Positions 17,445-26,108 of a stretch of DNA of 47,723 nt are shown in pieces; position 1 is the first letter of the stretch; every line of letters starts with the position of its first letter. The stretch lies in assembly GCF_003051105.1 (NCBI RefSeq), contig NZ_QAOO01000022.1:1-47723 (forward strand), given 5' to 3'. The notes under the pieces are model-generated. The model had not been told where the DNA came from and did not search any database. It saw only the letters and a list, made by a program, of their open reading frames with translations. The position numbers and the translations under genes were made by a program. The stretch comes from Nitrosomonas nitrosa (GTDB lineage: Bacteria > Pseudomonadota > Gammaproteobacteria > Burkholderiales > Nitrosomonadaceae).

Positions 17445-18674
17445 ATGTTGGAACACAGTGTTAATATCGAACAGACTAAACCACAAAGTTCTCTACAATC
17501 CTATCTCGATATTCAATCACATTGGCGTAACCAAGGTATCCCTACGCTAACTGTTCTAAGCGGTTCCTTCAATGACACTCAGAAGCTATGGTGTCAATGG
17601 ATACAGGGTGAAGGCAGGGATACTGCAATTTGGTCTCCAAGTATGCCTAAATCACTTTCAATCAGCTGGCTAGATAAGTTACTTGCCGCCCCCAAACTGC
17701 GCCATCAGCTTTTATCTTATCTAGCAGCAGTCAATGAGTGTTCAATAGAGCAAATTCATTTTACATTGTTGAGTAAGTCAAATTATGAATTAGAAATATT
17801 TCAACAGCAGTTATCTGTGGAAATTTCCAGCCAAGGTTCATTGCTTCTAAGTTGGTTTTTGAAACAAATTTCCATATCTCGAAAGTTAACATCTAGCTTA
17901 GTATCCGATTTAGCGCTAATTATGAAATTAGAAGATGATCAGAATTTGGCTCAAGGGATCATGGCTTTTGCAGAATTATTATCTACAGATATTTTACCTG
18001 GCTTATTAATAGAAATTACTGATGATGAATTATTGCTGTCACCTTTAATTCGAACATTGGTACAAATTGCAGAGTCCTTACCTAGTATTCCGATCGCACT
18101 GTCAATTACGCCCACAAACTTTGAGAATCATTGTAAAAAAGCCCCTGAATCAAGAATTAAAGCAATGTTACGTCATGGAATGATCGAAGTGCATCCAGAT
18201 AAAAGTTTACACTGCACTTTGCCTGAAGAAGTAGATCGTGTTTTACGACAATATGATGCACCGGCACAAATGATTGATGAAGCAAAGTCATTGTTTCAAC
18301 TGATTAAAGAAAAAGGCAATGATTATTCCCTCGCCCGCAGTCAAGCTGAGCTATTTCTATTCCACGTCCTAGAGTTGGTGCCGGAGACACGAGGCGTTTT
18401 TCAGTTGAATGCCAGAATGCCATTTCCATTTGGCAATCGGCCGATGGAAATTGATCTATTCGCCATTTCTGATCAAATAGCTCTAGAAATAGATGGTTAT
18501 TATCACTTTCAGGAACCAGAATCCTGGCGCCGAGATCGTCGAAAGGATTTTATATTACAAATGCATGGCATACTTGTTTTACGCTTTTTGGCAGAAGATG
18601 TTGTTTCTATGCTTGAAGGAATTCTTGATTCTGTTCACCAAGCGTTACAGTATCGACGTGGAAAATCAAATTAG
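17445..18674 (+). CDS. DUF559/Vsr-like nuclease-domain protein, first gene of a three-gene operon
   Basis: This 409-residue protein has an unrecognised mostly helical N-terminal 270 residues and a C-terminal PD-(D/E)XK-like domain (about 300-400). In that domain a helix with ARSQAELFLF supplies an early Glu, MEIDLFA and ALEIDGYYHF follow, then RRDRRKDFILQ and GILVLRFLAEDVV. This order (E...EID...EIDG...RR.KD) is typical of DUF559/very-short-patch-repair-like nucleases. The product would be a DNA-cutting component. It ends 9 nt before the next ATG, and the third gene follows 1 nt after the second, so the three are one operon. A P-loop is not seen. The family as a whole was not recognised as part of a named defence system. 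Confidence 0.65.
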   Translation: MLEHSVNIEQTKPQSSLQSYLDIQSHWRNQGIPTLTVLSGSFNDTQKLWCQWIQGEGRDTAIWSPSMPKSLSISWLDKLLAAPKLRHQLLSYLAAVNECSIEQIHFTLLSKSNYELEIFQQQLSVEISSQGSLLLSWFLKQISISRKLTSSLVSDLALIMKLEDDQNLAQGIMAFAELLSTDILPGLLIEITDDELLLSPLIRTLVQIAESLPSIPIALSITPTNFENHCKKAPESRIKAMLRHGMIEVHPDKSLHCTLPEEVDRVLRQYDAPAQMIDEAKSLFQLIKEKGNDYSLARSQAELFLFHVLELVPETRGVFQLNARMPFPFGNRPMEIDLFAISDQIALEIDGYYHFQEPESWRRDRRKDFILQMHGILVLRFLAEDVVSMLEGILDSVHQALQYRRGKSN

Positions 18675-18683
18675 AGATTAATA

Positions 18684-19745
18684 ATGATTAAATTAAAAAA
18701 TATAACACTTCAAGATCTTATTTTGATTCGATTCCTAGCTTCACCAGCTGATGGGTTAGTAGTCAGTGAATTAAAAAAATCTTTGGAGCATTTTTTCTTC
18801 AACCCACCTTCAAGTGATGAATGGTTACAAGAATTGAAGCAATTAAATGAGTGTGGTGCTTTACAAGAAATCGGTAAGTCACGATTTCAAATTACACCTG
18901 AGGGACGAAAGCCAGCACTTCAGATATTAGGCCTACATTCTCTACCACCAACAACGCGCTGGCCGACATTAAAGAATTGCTATCTGATTGCTTCTGTACT
19001 GGGACTGCCCGCGCCTGTAAATGATCGAGATTGTCAATGTATTGCTAGCGCTGATGGCCTCCGAGCAAGCATTTTGGCAAATGCCTACCAATTATCTACA
19101 GGTGCTTACACTTCTTTGATCAAAGCACGAGATAGCTTACTTTGGCAACAATTGACCGACACTACAGTAACTGCAAATTTGCAAAAAAAAATGTCAACTT
19201 CTAATGACAGATATACCAAGCCTTTTACACAAGGTTCAATTATTACGTTGCTGCTGAACAATCTATTGGGTGCAGAGCGTGAATTGCCTTGGGAATCTGC
19301 CCTGAAACAACTGGTAGCAAAAGCAGTGAGTGCACGACGCACTGATCTAGAAGAACTTCGTTTGGCTATTCTGAAAGCAGCCATAGTAAAGCCATCGGCT
19401 ACCGAGCAAAACCCAAAGCTTGAGCTACAAGTACCCTCAATCCATTCGCTAAACCTGGAAAATTTTGCTGCTCAGGTAATGCAATCCGCCAAACGGTGTC
19501 AGACAGGCAGGTTTGGCGATAACAAGATATTTATCTCGCATGTCTGGCGACAAATGGAACTTGATGGTAAGCAGTTTGGACTGGATGTAAACCAGTTCAA
19601 GCATTATCTTGCGCTTGCTAATAATAAAGGACTAATTAGCCTGATCCATGCAGATCTGACCTATGCCATGAATCAGGAAGAGGTTTCAGCATCAGAAACA
19701 CCCTATCTAAATGCAATCTTCCATTTCATAAGTTTGGGGTCATAA
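18684..19745 (+). CDS. Middle operon protein with winged-helix-like N-terminus (353 aa), function unknown
   Basis: Residues 5-75 look like a winged-helix module: DLILIRFLASPADGLVVSEL, a second helix around WLQELKQL, then a wing with GKSRFQITPEGRKPALQILG. The pattern resembles DNA-binding or subunit-contact wHTH domains. The middle is helical, and the C-terminal 90 residues (from about 250) contain FAAQVMQSAKRCQTGRFGDN and KIFISHVWRQ, suggesting a second small helical or wHTH domain. No catalytic motif was found. Its place between a nuclease-like gene and a dual P-loop ATPase, with only 9 and 1 nt spacing, implies an adaptor or specificity subunit; this is inference from context. Confidence 0.55.
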   Translation: MIKLKNITLQDLILIRFLASPADGLVVSELKKSLEHFFFNPPSSDEWLQELKQLNECGALQEIGKSRFQITPEGRKPALQILGLHSLPPTTRWPTLKNCYLIASVLGLPAPVNDRDCQCIASADGLRASILANAYQLSTGAYTSLIKARDSLLWQQLTDTTVTANLQKKMSTSNDRYTKPFTQGSIITLLLNNLLGAERELPWESALKQLVAKAVSARRTDLEELRLAILKAAIVKPSATEQNPKLELQVPSIHSLNLENFAAQVMQSAKRCQTGRFGDNKIFISHVWRQMELDGKQFGLDVNQFKHYLALANNKGLISLIHADLTYAMNQEEVSASETPYLNAIFHFISLGS

Positions 19746-19746
19746 A

Positions 19747-22700
19747 ATGTCTGATATTGAACAAGACATGCGTTTAAAGATTTTCTGCTCACGCGTAAAG
19801 GAAGATGTTTTTCAGGCTATTACCTATCACAATCAGGTTTGGCAACCCGATCCCTATGACATAGAAAGCATTCATCAGGAAAGTCATGATTGCTTTGAGC
19901 GTTTGCTGAATCGCATCAATATCCTGGAATCAACTGATTCCGGTCGAATTATGTTACTACTAGGAGAATCTGGGGCAGGCAAAACGCATCTCATGCGTGC
20001 ATTTCGTAATTTTACGCATGAGAAAGCTTTAGGCTATTTTGCTTATATGCAAATGACTTCTTCATTTTCAAATTATGCCAGCTATGCTCTTCGCTACACC
20101 ATAGATTCATTCGATAAACCCTATTTTGAGTCGAACGGAAATATGACAGGGTTAAGGCGTTTATCCAACGCATTAATCGAAGGACGAAATATTGTTTCAC
20201 AAAGTGACATCGACCAGTTACGCAATAGTGTATTAAATCGGAATGAACTTACTGATTTGGTTTATAAAATTGCTGATGACATCCTAAACAAGGAAAGAGA
20301 AAGACTTCATGGGGTGGATCTTGATCTGATTCGTATACTACTCTATTTGCAGAATAATGATCCAGCAACTCATTTCAGAGTTAGCAAATATCTTCGTTGT
20401 GAAGATTTGTCTGAATATGATTGTAAGATACTTGGAGATATTAAACCAAGAATACAGGAAGAAGATCCGCAACGCTTATTGCAGGCACTGGCGCATTTGA
20501 TAATGGCAACCGATTCAGGTGCTTTTATTATCTGCCTCGACCAATTGGAAGACATCCATCCTGCAGATGAAGCTGAAGTTAAATTCCGTCGCGCCATGCA
20601 AGCGATGATTATGTTGGCACAAATACCCAATGTGATTGTTGTGCTTGCTTGCCTGGGAGATATTTATGAAGTGCTTAGAAATAGTTTACCGACACCTCAG
20701 CTTGCTCGGATTGAACACGATCCTGATAAGATATTTTTAAAAGCATCACGCAATGAAACAGAAATACAAAAATTAATCAGTATACGTTTGCAAGACCTTT
20801 ACGATAATAAACAGATTGATACCAACCCTGATGAACCTATCTATCCGTTTCAAAATGGAACACCCGCTTTGTTAGCAGGAATGAGCACCCGGCAAATTCT
20901 CGAATGGTGTCGTCAGCAACGTGAACATTCCATTCGAACTGGTAAATTACCGCAATTGCCTGACAATACGAATCCATTACCAATTCCAAACCCGCAACCA
21001 ATACCATCTACTTTACCGTTGAGCCAATTATGGAATGATTACATTACTAGCCCACATTCAGTCCCAGAAAATGAGAGTGAGATGTTGCAATTGCTCAGAC
21101 GGGCTATTGAACATTGCACCGCAGAATTAAATAACTCTTACAAATTTAATATCGTACAACGGGAAAATTTTCTGGATATCGATATTGAGGATATAGAAGG
21201 AAATATCAAACAACATACAACAGTAGGTTTTTGTCAGAGACCACCACAAGGCGGAGCCCTAGCAAGACAGATTGATAAGCTGCAAACGATGGCTGATAAG
21301 CGTGCAGCAATTGCAATCCGCTCTGTTGAATTTCCCTCCGACCCTAAGACCAAAATTGCCATACGATTGGGTGAATTTGTAGCAAAAGGGGGCAAAAAGG
21401 TGATGATCTCGGATTCCGATTGGCGCTTGATGGTAGCGCTGGAATCTTTTCGAAAGCAGTATGAACAGCAACCTGAATTTATGCATTGGCTACAAGACGA
21501 ACGCCCATTGCTCAGTCTGCCTTCATTTCAACAAATTTTAGAACTTGAATATATTCCAGAATTGGAACCACCTATAGTTGAACCTGAGCCTTCTGATTTC
21601 TCCCGAATGAAAATAGGTATGCATCAGGGTTATCAACCATCTCCTTATGAGATTGAAATTTCTCAACTCGTGCGTCATGCTACTTTTCTCGGCAGCCCCG
21701 GTAGTGGCAAAACGACATTGGCTTTGAATATTATTGAACAATTGTTGTTGCAAGGTATTCCTGCAATTTTGCTTGATCGGAAAGGTGATCTTTGTAGTTA
21801 TGCGAAAGATGAAGCATGGCGCAGTCCCCTATCGGACTCGATACGCGAACAGATGCGTAAGAATTTACAAGACAAAGTTGAGGTTACTGTTTATACACCA
21901 GGGGCTATAGAAGGACAAGGTCGTGCACTGAGTATTCCCATCGTGCCCAATGGATTAGGTAATTTACCGTCAGGAGAGCGTGAGCAATTAGCTAATCATG
22001 CTGCCTTCTCGCTGGGAAGAATCATGGGCTATAAGGATCATGGTCAAGATAAATCACGTATTATCATTCTTGGACAAGCAATTTCGATTTTGAGTGAATT
22101 AAACAAAGATCAAGCGTTAACACTCAATAATTTATTAGATTTCATCGATAAGGAAGATCCGCGATTGCTCAACGCGATTGGGAAGCTCGAAACTAAATTA
22201 TTTAAAAAACTGGTTCAAGATTTACAAACGTTAGCATTAGGACATGGCAATCTGTTTGCTCAATCAGGAGAACTATTGAGCACAGAAAGTCTATTTGGCC
22301 GTTCATCTGATAACAAAACAAAAACAAACAAAACCCGCTTAAGTATTATCAGTACTGCTTATTTAGGTAATAACGAAAATGTCTTATTTTGGGTATCACA
22401 ACTATTGTTGGACATAGGACGTTTTGCTGCAAAATCACCGAGTGATAAATTGCAGGGCGTCATTCTGTTTGATGAAGCTGATCTTTATTTGCCCGCTCAA
22501 TCCAAACCAGCTACAAAAGAGCCACTGGAAAGTTTGCTTAAGCGTGCTCGCTCAGCTGGTATCGGATTAATGCTTGCAACACAGAGTCCAGGTGATTTAG
22601 ATTATAAATCGCGTGATCAGATTTCTTCTTGGTTTATTGGTTGTGTTAAAGAAAAAACTGCACTTGATAAATTGCGACCAATGTTAAGTGAGGCGAAAAC

Positions 22701-22899
22701 GGATGTCACCAATAAGTTGGCTAGTCAGTCAACAGGGGAATTTTATGCCATCCATAATGGGGAAGTGAATAATATTAAAGCAGATCTTTCTCTTGTACAG
22801 GCAAAACAAGTGCCAGCAGATGAAATATTGAGGCTGGCGAGCAGGGGAAGAGAGAATAGAATTACAACATTTTTCCAAAATTTCTTTCGAAGCTCTTGA
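19747..22899 (+). CDS. Dual P-loop ATPase: N-terminal AAA and C-terminal HerA-like motor (1050 aa)
   Basis: Walker A of the first ATPase is GESGAGKT at residues 73-80, and its Walker B is FIICLDQLED near 260. A helical linker and a charged middle region follow (about 400-620). The second ATPase has Walker A GSPGSGKT (about 649-656), DRKGD shortly after, Walker B GVILFDEAD (904-912) and the sensor LMLATQSPGD. That set is typical of HerA/FtsK/DUF87 DNA-translocating motors. It overlaps none of its neighbours but begins 1 nt after the preceding stop. Proteins joining a STAND/AAA-like sensor to a HerA motor are found in phage defence and plasmid mobilisation; the nuclease-like partner favours defence. 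No damage is visible. Confidence 0.75.
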   Translation: MSDIEQDMRLKIFCSRVKEDVFQAITYHNQVWQPDPYDIESIHQESHDCFERLLNRINILESTDSGRIMLLLGESGAGKTHLMRAFRNFTHEKALGYFAYMQMTSSFSNYASYALRYTIDSFDKPYFESNGNMTGLRRLSNALIEGRNIVSQSDIDQLRNSVLNRNELTDLVYKIADDILNKERERLHGVDLDLIRILLYLQNNDPATHFRVSKYLRCEDLSEYDCKILGDIKPRIQEEDPQRLLQALAHLIMATDSGAFIICLDQLEDIHPADEAEVKFRRAMQAMIMLAQIPNVIVVLACLGDIYEVLRNSLPTPQLARIEHDPDKIFLKASRNETEIQKLISIRLQDLYDNKQIDTNPDEPIYPFQNGTPALLAGMSTRQILEWCRQQREHSIRTGKLPQLPDNTNPLPIPNPQPIPSTLPLSQLWNDYITSPHSVPENESEMLQLLRRAIEHCTAELNNSYKFNIVQRENFLDIDIEDIEGNIKQHTTVGFCQRPPQGGALARQIDKLQTMADKRAAIAIRSVEFPSDPKTKIAIRLGEFVAKGGKKVMISDSDWRLMVALESFRKQYEQQPEFMHWLQDERPLLSLPSFQQILELEYIPELEPPIVEPEPSDFSRMKIGMHQGYQPSPYEIEISQLVRHATFLGSPGSGKTTLALNIIEQLLLQGIPAILLDRKGDLCSYAKDEAWRSPLSDSIREQMRKNLQDKVEVTVYTPGAIEGQGRALSIPIVPNGLGNLPSGEREQLANHAAFSLGRIMGYKDHGQDKSRIIILGQAISILSELNKDQALTLNNLLDFIDKEDPRLLNAIGKLETKLFKKLVQDLQTLALGHGNLFAQSGELLSTESLFGRSSDNKTKTNKTRLSIISTAYLGNNENVLFWVSQLLLDIGRFAAKSPSDKLQGVILFDEADLYLPAQSKPATKEPLESLLKRARSAGIGLMLATQSPGDLDYKSRDQISSWFIGCVKEKTALDKLRPMLSEAKTDVTNKLASQSTGEFYAIHNGEVNNIKADLSLVQAKQVPADEILRLASRGRENRITTFFQNFFRSS

Positions 22900-23032
22900 T
22901 TTATGAAGCTGTATTGAAAGGAATCATACACATTTAGCCTCAGTCAGCCTTAGCATTGAGATATGTACTATTTTTAAGCACAGAAGGTCCAAGAATTTTA
23001 TGAATCTTAGACAATTGGCTGAAGTTTATAAA

Positions 23033-23098
23033 TTAGGCAAAAGTTTGCTCCACAATCCGACGTTTAGGTAAAACTTCGAAGACATTCTGGATGCACTC
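23033..23098 (-). mobile_element. IS5-family transposase C-terminal fragment
   Basis: On the minus strand the frame reads FEVLPKRRIVEQTFA and then a stop. This matches the highly conserved VLPKRWVVERTFAW motif near the end of IS5/IS427-type transposases, which includes the catalytic Glu region. Only about 20 residues remain. Confidence 0.6.
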
Positions 23099-23344
23099 AG
23101 ATAGAGCTATAGTCAAATTTCATAAGCCAACTCTTCCAGTTAGCGACAATATGTCATTTTATATTTCGCCGATAGAATATTTCCTATTTTTTCCAGCGAC
23201 CGGCAATGATTGAACCTATCGGTTCATCAACAACATTTACATCACCATCTACTGTAATCAGAATGAAATTGGCAGATTTAGCAACTTCGTCTATTTATTC
23301 CAATTGCAAAAATCATCAAAACAACCTAACTCAACAACAACCAA

Positions 23345-23527
23345 GCGTGGACATTAAGCAACAAATGGTTCAGGATTTTCAAAGCGTTGTCCATTGATCC
23401 GGATTGTGAATGGGAATTTATTGATGGAAGCTATGTTAAAGCACATCAGCATAGTGCGGGAGCAGCCAGTCAAGAATCGCAGGCTGAGGGTCAAAAGCCG
23501 TGCAGGCAATACCACAACGATAACTGA
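23345..23527 (+). mobile_element. IS5-family transposase central fragment
   Basis: The plus-strand frame reads KWFRIFKALSIDPDCEWEFI, then DGSYVKAHQHSAGAA, the diagnostic D-x-T/S-x-VKAHQHSAGA segment of IS5/IS427 transposases around the second catalytic Asp. A frame change follows at about 23495, where SRAGNTT is read in another frame, and then similarity ends. It is a relic, in the opposite orientation to the fragment at 23033-23098. Confidence 0.65.
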
Positions 23528-23777
23528 GGTATATCGAGACTGGCTGTATGATATGTTACTCGAAACAATGAAGAGTAACCCTATCCGTATCGGTTTCGTG
23601 AAAACAAAAGAATTTAATAAAAGAATTGAAAGGGAGTGGGAGTCTTAATAATACAGGAATTCATTCGGATAAACTTCCATAAGATGGGTTTGTAGCAAAT
23701 GTCACAAGCTTACGTTGTTTCAATTTTTCGTTAATTTAATGTGCTTATATGCTATTCAGATTTTAGGGTAAAAGAAA

Positions 23778-23942
23778 ATGAGCAATCAAGAACAAGAACA
23801 AAAGCAAGAGCAAGTGTGTACCGCCTGTGGTGGTACAAGAATTAACAAAGCTAATCTGCAAGATTTAAATGAAAACGAGCAAATACAGTGCTCTCCTATA
23901 GAATGTCAACACTGCAAAGGTAGTGGGAAAGAACCAAATTAG
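23778..23942 (+). CDS. Small CxxC/CxxC zinc-ribbon-like protein (54 aa)
   Basis: ATG 23778 opens a 54-codon frame ending at TAG 23940-23942. After a Q/E-rich start (NQEQEQKQEQ) the product has CTACGGTR and, 25 residues later, CQHCKGSGK, two CxxC knuckles of the DnaJ-type CxxCxGxG form. That suggests a small zinc-binding protein. AGGGTAAAAG upstream is a weak RBS. The function is unknown. It precedes the exported protein at 24053 by 110 nt on the same strand. Confidence 0.5.
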   Translation: MSNQEQEQKQEQVCTACGGTRINKANLQDLNENEQIQCSPIECQHCKGSGKEPN

Positions 23943-24052
23943 CAGAAATCAATAAAAGAGAAATTAAAATTTAGTAAACATTATCAATGTACTACATACC
24001 ACAAATGCTTTTGTAGCATAGCTATTTAAGAATAAGGAAATAAGGAGAAGTT

Positions 24053-24523
24053 ATGCATTTACAGTTGGGATTTTTAGCTTTTCTGTTTGCCAGCAACCTC
24101 TTTGCATGGTCAACAGAAACCTCCGATGACATTTGGCGCAGTGGATGGGGTCAAGGGGTGTCAGAGGCAGAAGTTACACGTGGATCTGGTAATAAAATTT
24201 ATGTGGCCTGCCTGAGCGGCAGAGAGTGGCCTCTTGATATGGGTAGTTCAATTAGTTTCATGCTCGCTGGTGACGGTCCAAAACCAAATTCAGAACTGCT
24301 GATTATTTTTGACAAGAAACACCCAGAAAGCTTTAGTGTGGACAAACATGGAAAGATCACTTCTGATTGTCGTGCTTGCGCTGCCAACTTTGACTACCTT
24401 ATTGAGCAGCTCAAAAAACATTCTAGTATTTACGTCCGCTTCTCGGACGGTCGAGAATCAACCTTTACACTTAAGGGATCTGCTAAAGCAATTGGTGAAT
24501 GCCCATCCGCTTGGTCACAGTAA
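24053..24523 (+). CDS. Exported protein of unknown function (156 aa)
   Basis: AAGGAGAAGTT before ATG 24053 is a strong ribosome-binding site. The N-terminus (LQLGFLAFLFASNLFA) is a clear signal peptide with likely cleavage after LFA. The mature protein is about 138 residues with four cysteines (ACLSG, DCRACA, GECPSA), which would allow disulfides in the periplasm, and contains FMLAGDGPKP and FSDGRESTFTLKGSA. No family was recognised. A periplasmic or surface role is implied by the signal peptide. Its position inside the defence island is unusual for an exported protein. Confidence 0.6.
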   Translation: MHLQLGFLAFLFASNLFAWSTETSDDIWRSGWGQGVSEAEVTRGSGNKIYVACLSGREWPLDMGSSISFMLAGDGPKPNSELLIIFDKKHPESFSVDKHGKITSDCRACAANFDYLIEQLKKHSSIYVRFSDGRESTFTLKGSAKAIGECPSAWSQ

Positions 24524-24912
24524 TGTTCGGTTTAGTTTAATTTAACTACTTTAAACTAAAAAATTAGTTCTGAAACCTAACTAAAATCTTAACTATCCAG
24601 TTACCAGATTTACCTGGTGAGCCAAACATATACATCTCATTGCTCTATAAAGGGTATTCCGGTAATGCCTGCCGATTGATGCTTGCGCCGACGCACTTAT
24701 ATCGCAAGCACAGCACTCGAATTTACTAAACCTCTTTAACGGCGCCAAATTAGCAGTTAACCCTCGAAAGCATTTCCTATAGCTCGACTCATTCTGCCAA
24801 GCTTCCAATGTAACCAGAGCAGTTAACTGGATTCTTTCTAATTGTGCATTTTTATGGCACGATTACGGTTAATGCATTCGAAGGGATGCATCATTCATTA
24901 AATTATCAAAAT
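24524..24912. other. Gap without a gene; contains a motif shared with 43.7 kb
   Basis: No supported ORF. The start has the self-complementary-looking TTTAGTTTAATTTAACTACT and TTTAAACTAAA. At about 24597 the sequence CCAGTTACCAGATTTA is repeated at about 43752, followed in both by a TGGTGA run. They may be ends of a decayed small element. Confidence 0.35.
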
Positions 24913-25902
24913 ATGATTCGAGTTTTCTTTTCCTACTCACACATTGATGAAAGCTATCGAAACGAGCTCGAAAAGCACTTGATGAGTCTTCAATATCAAG
25001 GGATCATCGAGTCGTGGCATGACCGTCGTATTGTTGTGGGAGAGGAATGGGCGAATCGTATTGACGATGAGCTATACAGTGCTGACATCATACTTTTGCT
25101 GGTAAGCTCAGATTTCATTGCCTCGCGCTATTGTTATGAGGTGGAAATGATTGAAGCACTCGCTCGTCATGACCGTGGGGAAGCTGTAGTTATTCCAGTT
25201 ATTCTTCGTTCATGTCATTGGAAAGGTCTACCCTTTGGTAATCTACAGGCAGCTACCAAAGACGGTAAACCAGTCGAAAAGTATTCAAGTTTGGATGATG
25301 CGTTCCTTGAAATTACAGAGGGCATTGAAGCGGTCGCAAAGCGTATTTCTGCATCTAGCAAAAAAACGCCTGTAATGACTATCGGTCCATATGCAAAAAC
25401 TGCTTTCGCCCAAGCTGAACCGGTAAAATCAAATTCACCACGTTCAAGTAATCTAGCTATATCCAAATCATTTTCTGATCACGACCGAGATATTTTTATA
25501 TCCAATGCCTTCAATTACATAGCCAGTTTATTTGAGAACTCGCTTAATGAAATCAAAGAACGTAATCAAGGAATCAATACACATTTCGAAAGGGTGGATG
25601 CTCGCTCATTCGAGGCCACAATTTACCGTAATGGAAGCCAAGTATCAAAATGTGGTATTTGGCTCGGCACTTCCTTTGGTTCAAGAGGGTCATCGTCGAT
25701 AAGTTATAGCTGTTCGGGGCTTGGAGAAAGAAATAGCCTTAACGAAAGCATGAGTGTGGAGGATAACGGCAATATCCTTGGATTGAAGCCGATGGGAATG
25801 AGATTATCGAATCCGCAACGTGCCAAGAAAAGTCTACTTACAAATCAAGGAGCGGCTGAGTATTACTGGTCTATATTCTTTGAGCCAATAAAGGGAGGGT
25901 AA
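24913..25902 (+). CDS. TIR-domain protein (329 aa)
   Basis: Residues 1-150 form a TIR domain: the opening strand RVFFSYSH, the WHDRRIVVGEEW loop, DIILLLVSSDFIASRYC, and the helix YEVEM with the probable catalytic Glu (E78), then VIPVILRSCHWKGLPFG. Bacterial TIR domains cleave NAD+ or make signalling nucleotides in anti-phage immunity. The C-terminal 170 residues are not recognised; they include a helical stretch and a beta-rich part with SRGSSSISYSCSGLG, possibly a sensor. The start at 24913 fits the family; an in-frame GTG at 24844 would add 23 residues. It is convergent with a SIR2 gene, and a fossil of a NERD zinc ribbon overlaps its 3' end. Confidence 0.8.
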   Translation: MIRVFFSYSHIDESYRNELEKHLMSLQYQGIIESWHDRRIVVGEEWANRIDDELYSADIILLLVSSDFIASRYCYEVEMIEALARHDRGEAVVIPVILRSCHWKGLPFGNLQAATKDGKPVEKYSSLDDAFLEITEGIEAVAKRISASSKKTPVMTIGPYAKTAFAQAEPVKSNSPRSSNLAISKSFSDHDRDIFISNAFNYIASLFENSLNEIKERNQGINTHFERVDARSFEATIYRNGSQVSKCGIWLGTSFGSRGSSSISYSCSGLGERNSLNESMSVEDNGNILGLKPMGMRLSNPQRAKKSLLTNQGAAEYYWSIFFEPIKGG

Positions 25903-25963
25903 TACGTATTGTCTTAATTGTCAGAAGAATGGCCAATTTAGTGCTAATGTTTCGGCAGTTTGA
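25898..25963 (+). pseudogene. Fossil of a NERD-protein zinc-ribbon 3' end
   Basis: In one frame the sequence reads GNTYCLNCQKNGQFSANVSA and then a stop. This parallels the end of the NERD gene at about 17060-17129 (YAYCLDCQKSEQFSAKALA), with clear base-level similarity as well. No upstream part of a second NERD gene remains; the fragment begins exactly where the TIR gene ends. Confidence 0.6.
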
Positions 25964-26108
25964 TGAAATAGTGTTTAGCACAAGACTTCGCGCAAAAGCC
26001 ACGATTGCTTCATACTGCTCGACATACCGAGCAAAAGTTGTCACAGTAGAAATCTATTATTTGGGCAAAAAATATCTTGCCAGTGTTTATGGCATACTCC
26101 AAGAAAAA

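Larger units (their letters stand above)
22900..23777. other. Gap containing IS5-family debris on both strands
   Basis: Besides the two IS5 fragments listed separately, a frame at 23528-23648 ends in a charged stretch, IRIGFVKTKEFNKRIEREWE, which looks like the tail of an unrelated gene fused to the IS remnant. No intact gene is present. The sequence is AT-rich throughout. Confidence 0.5.
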
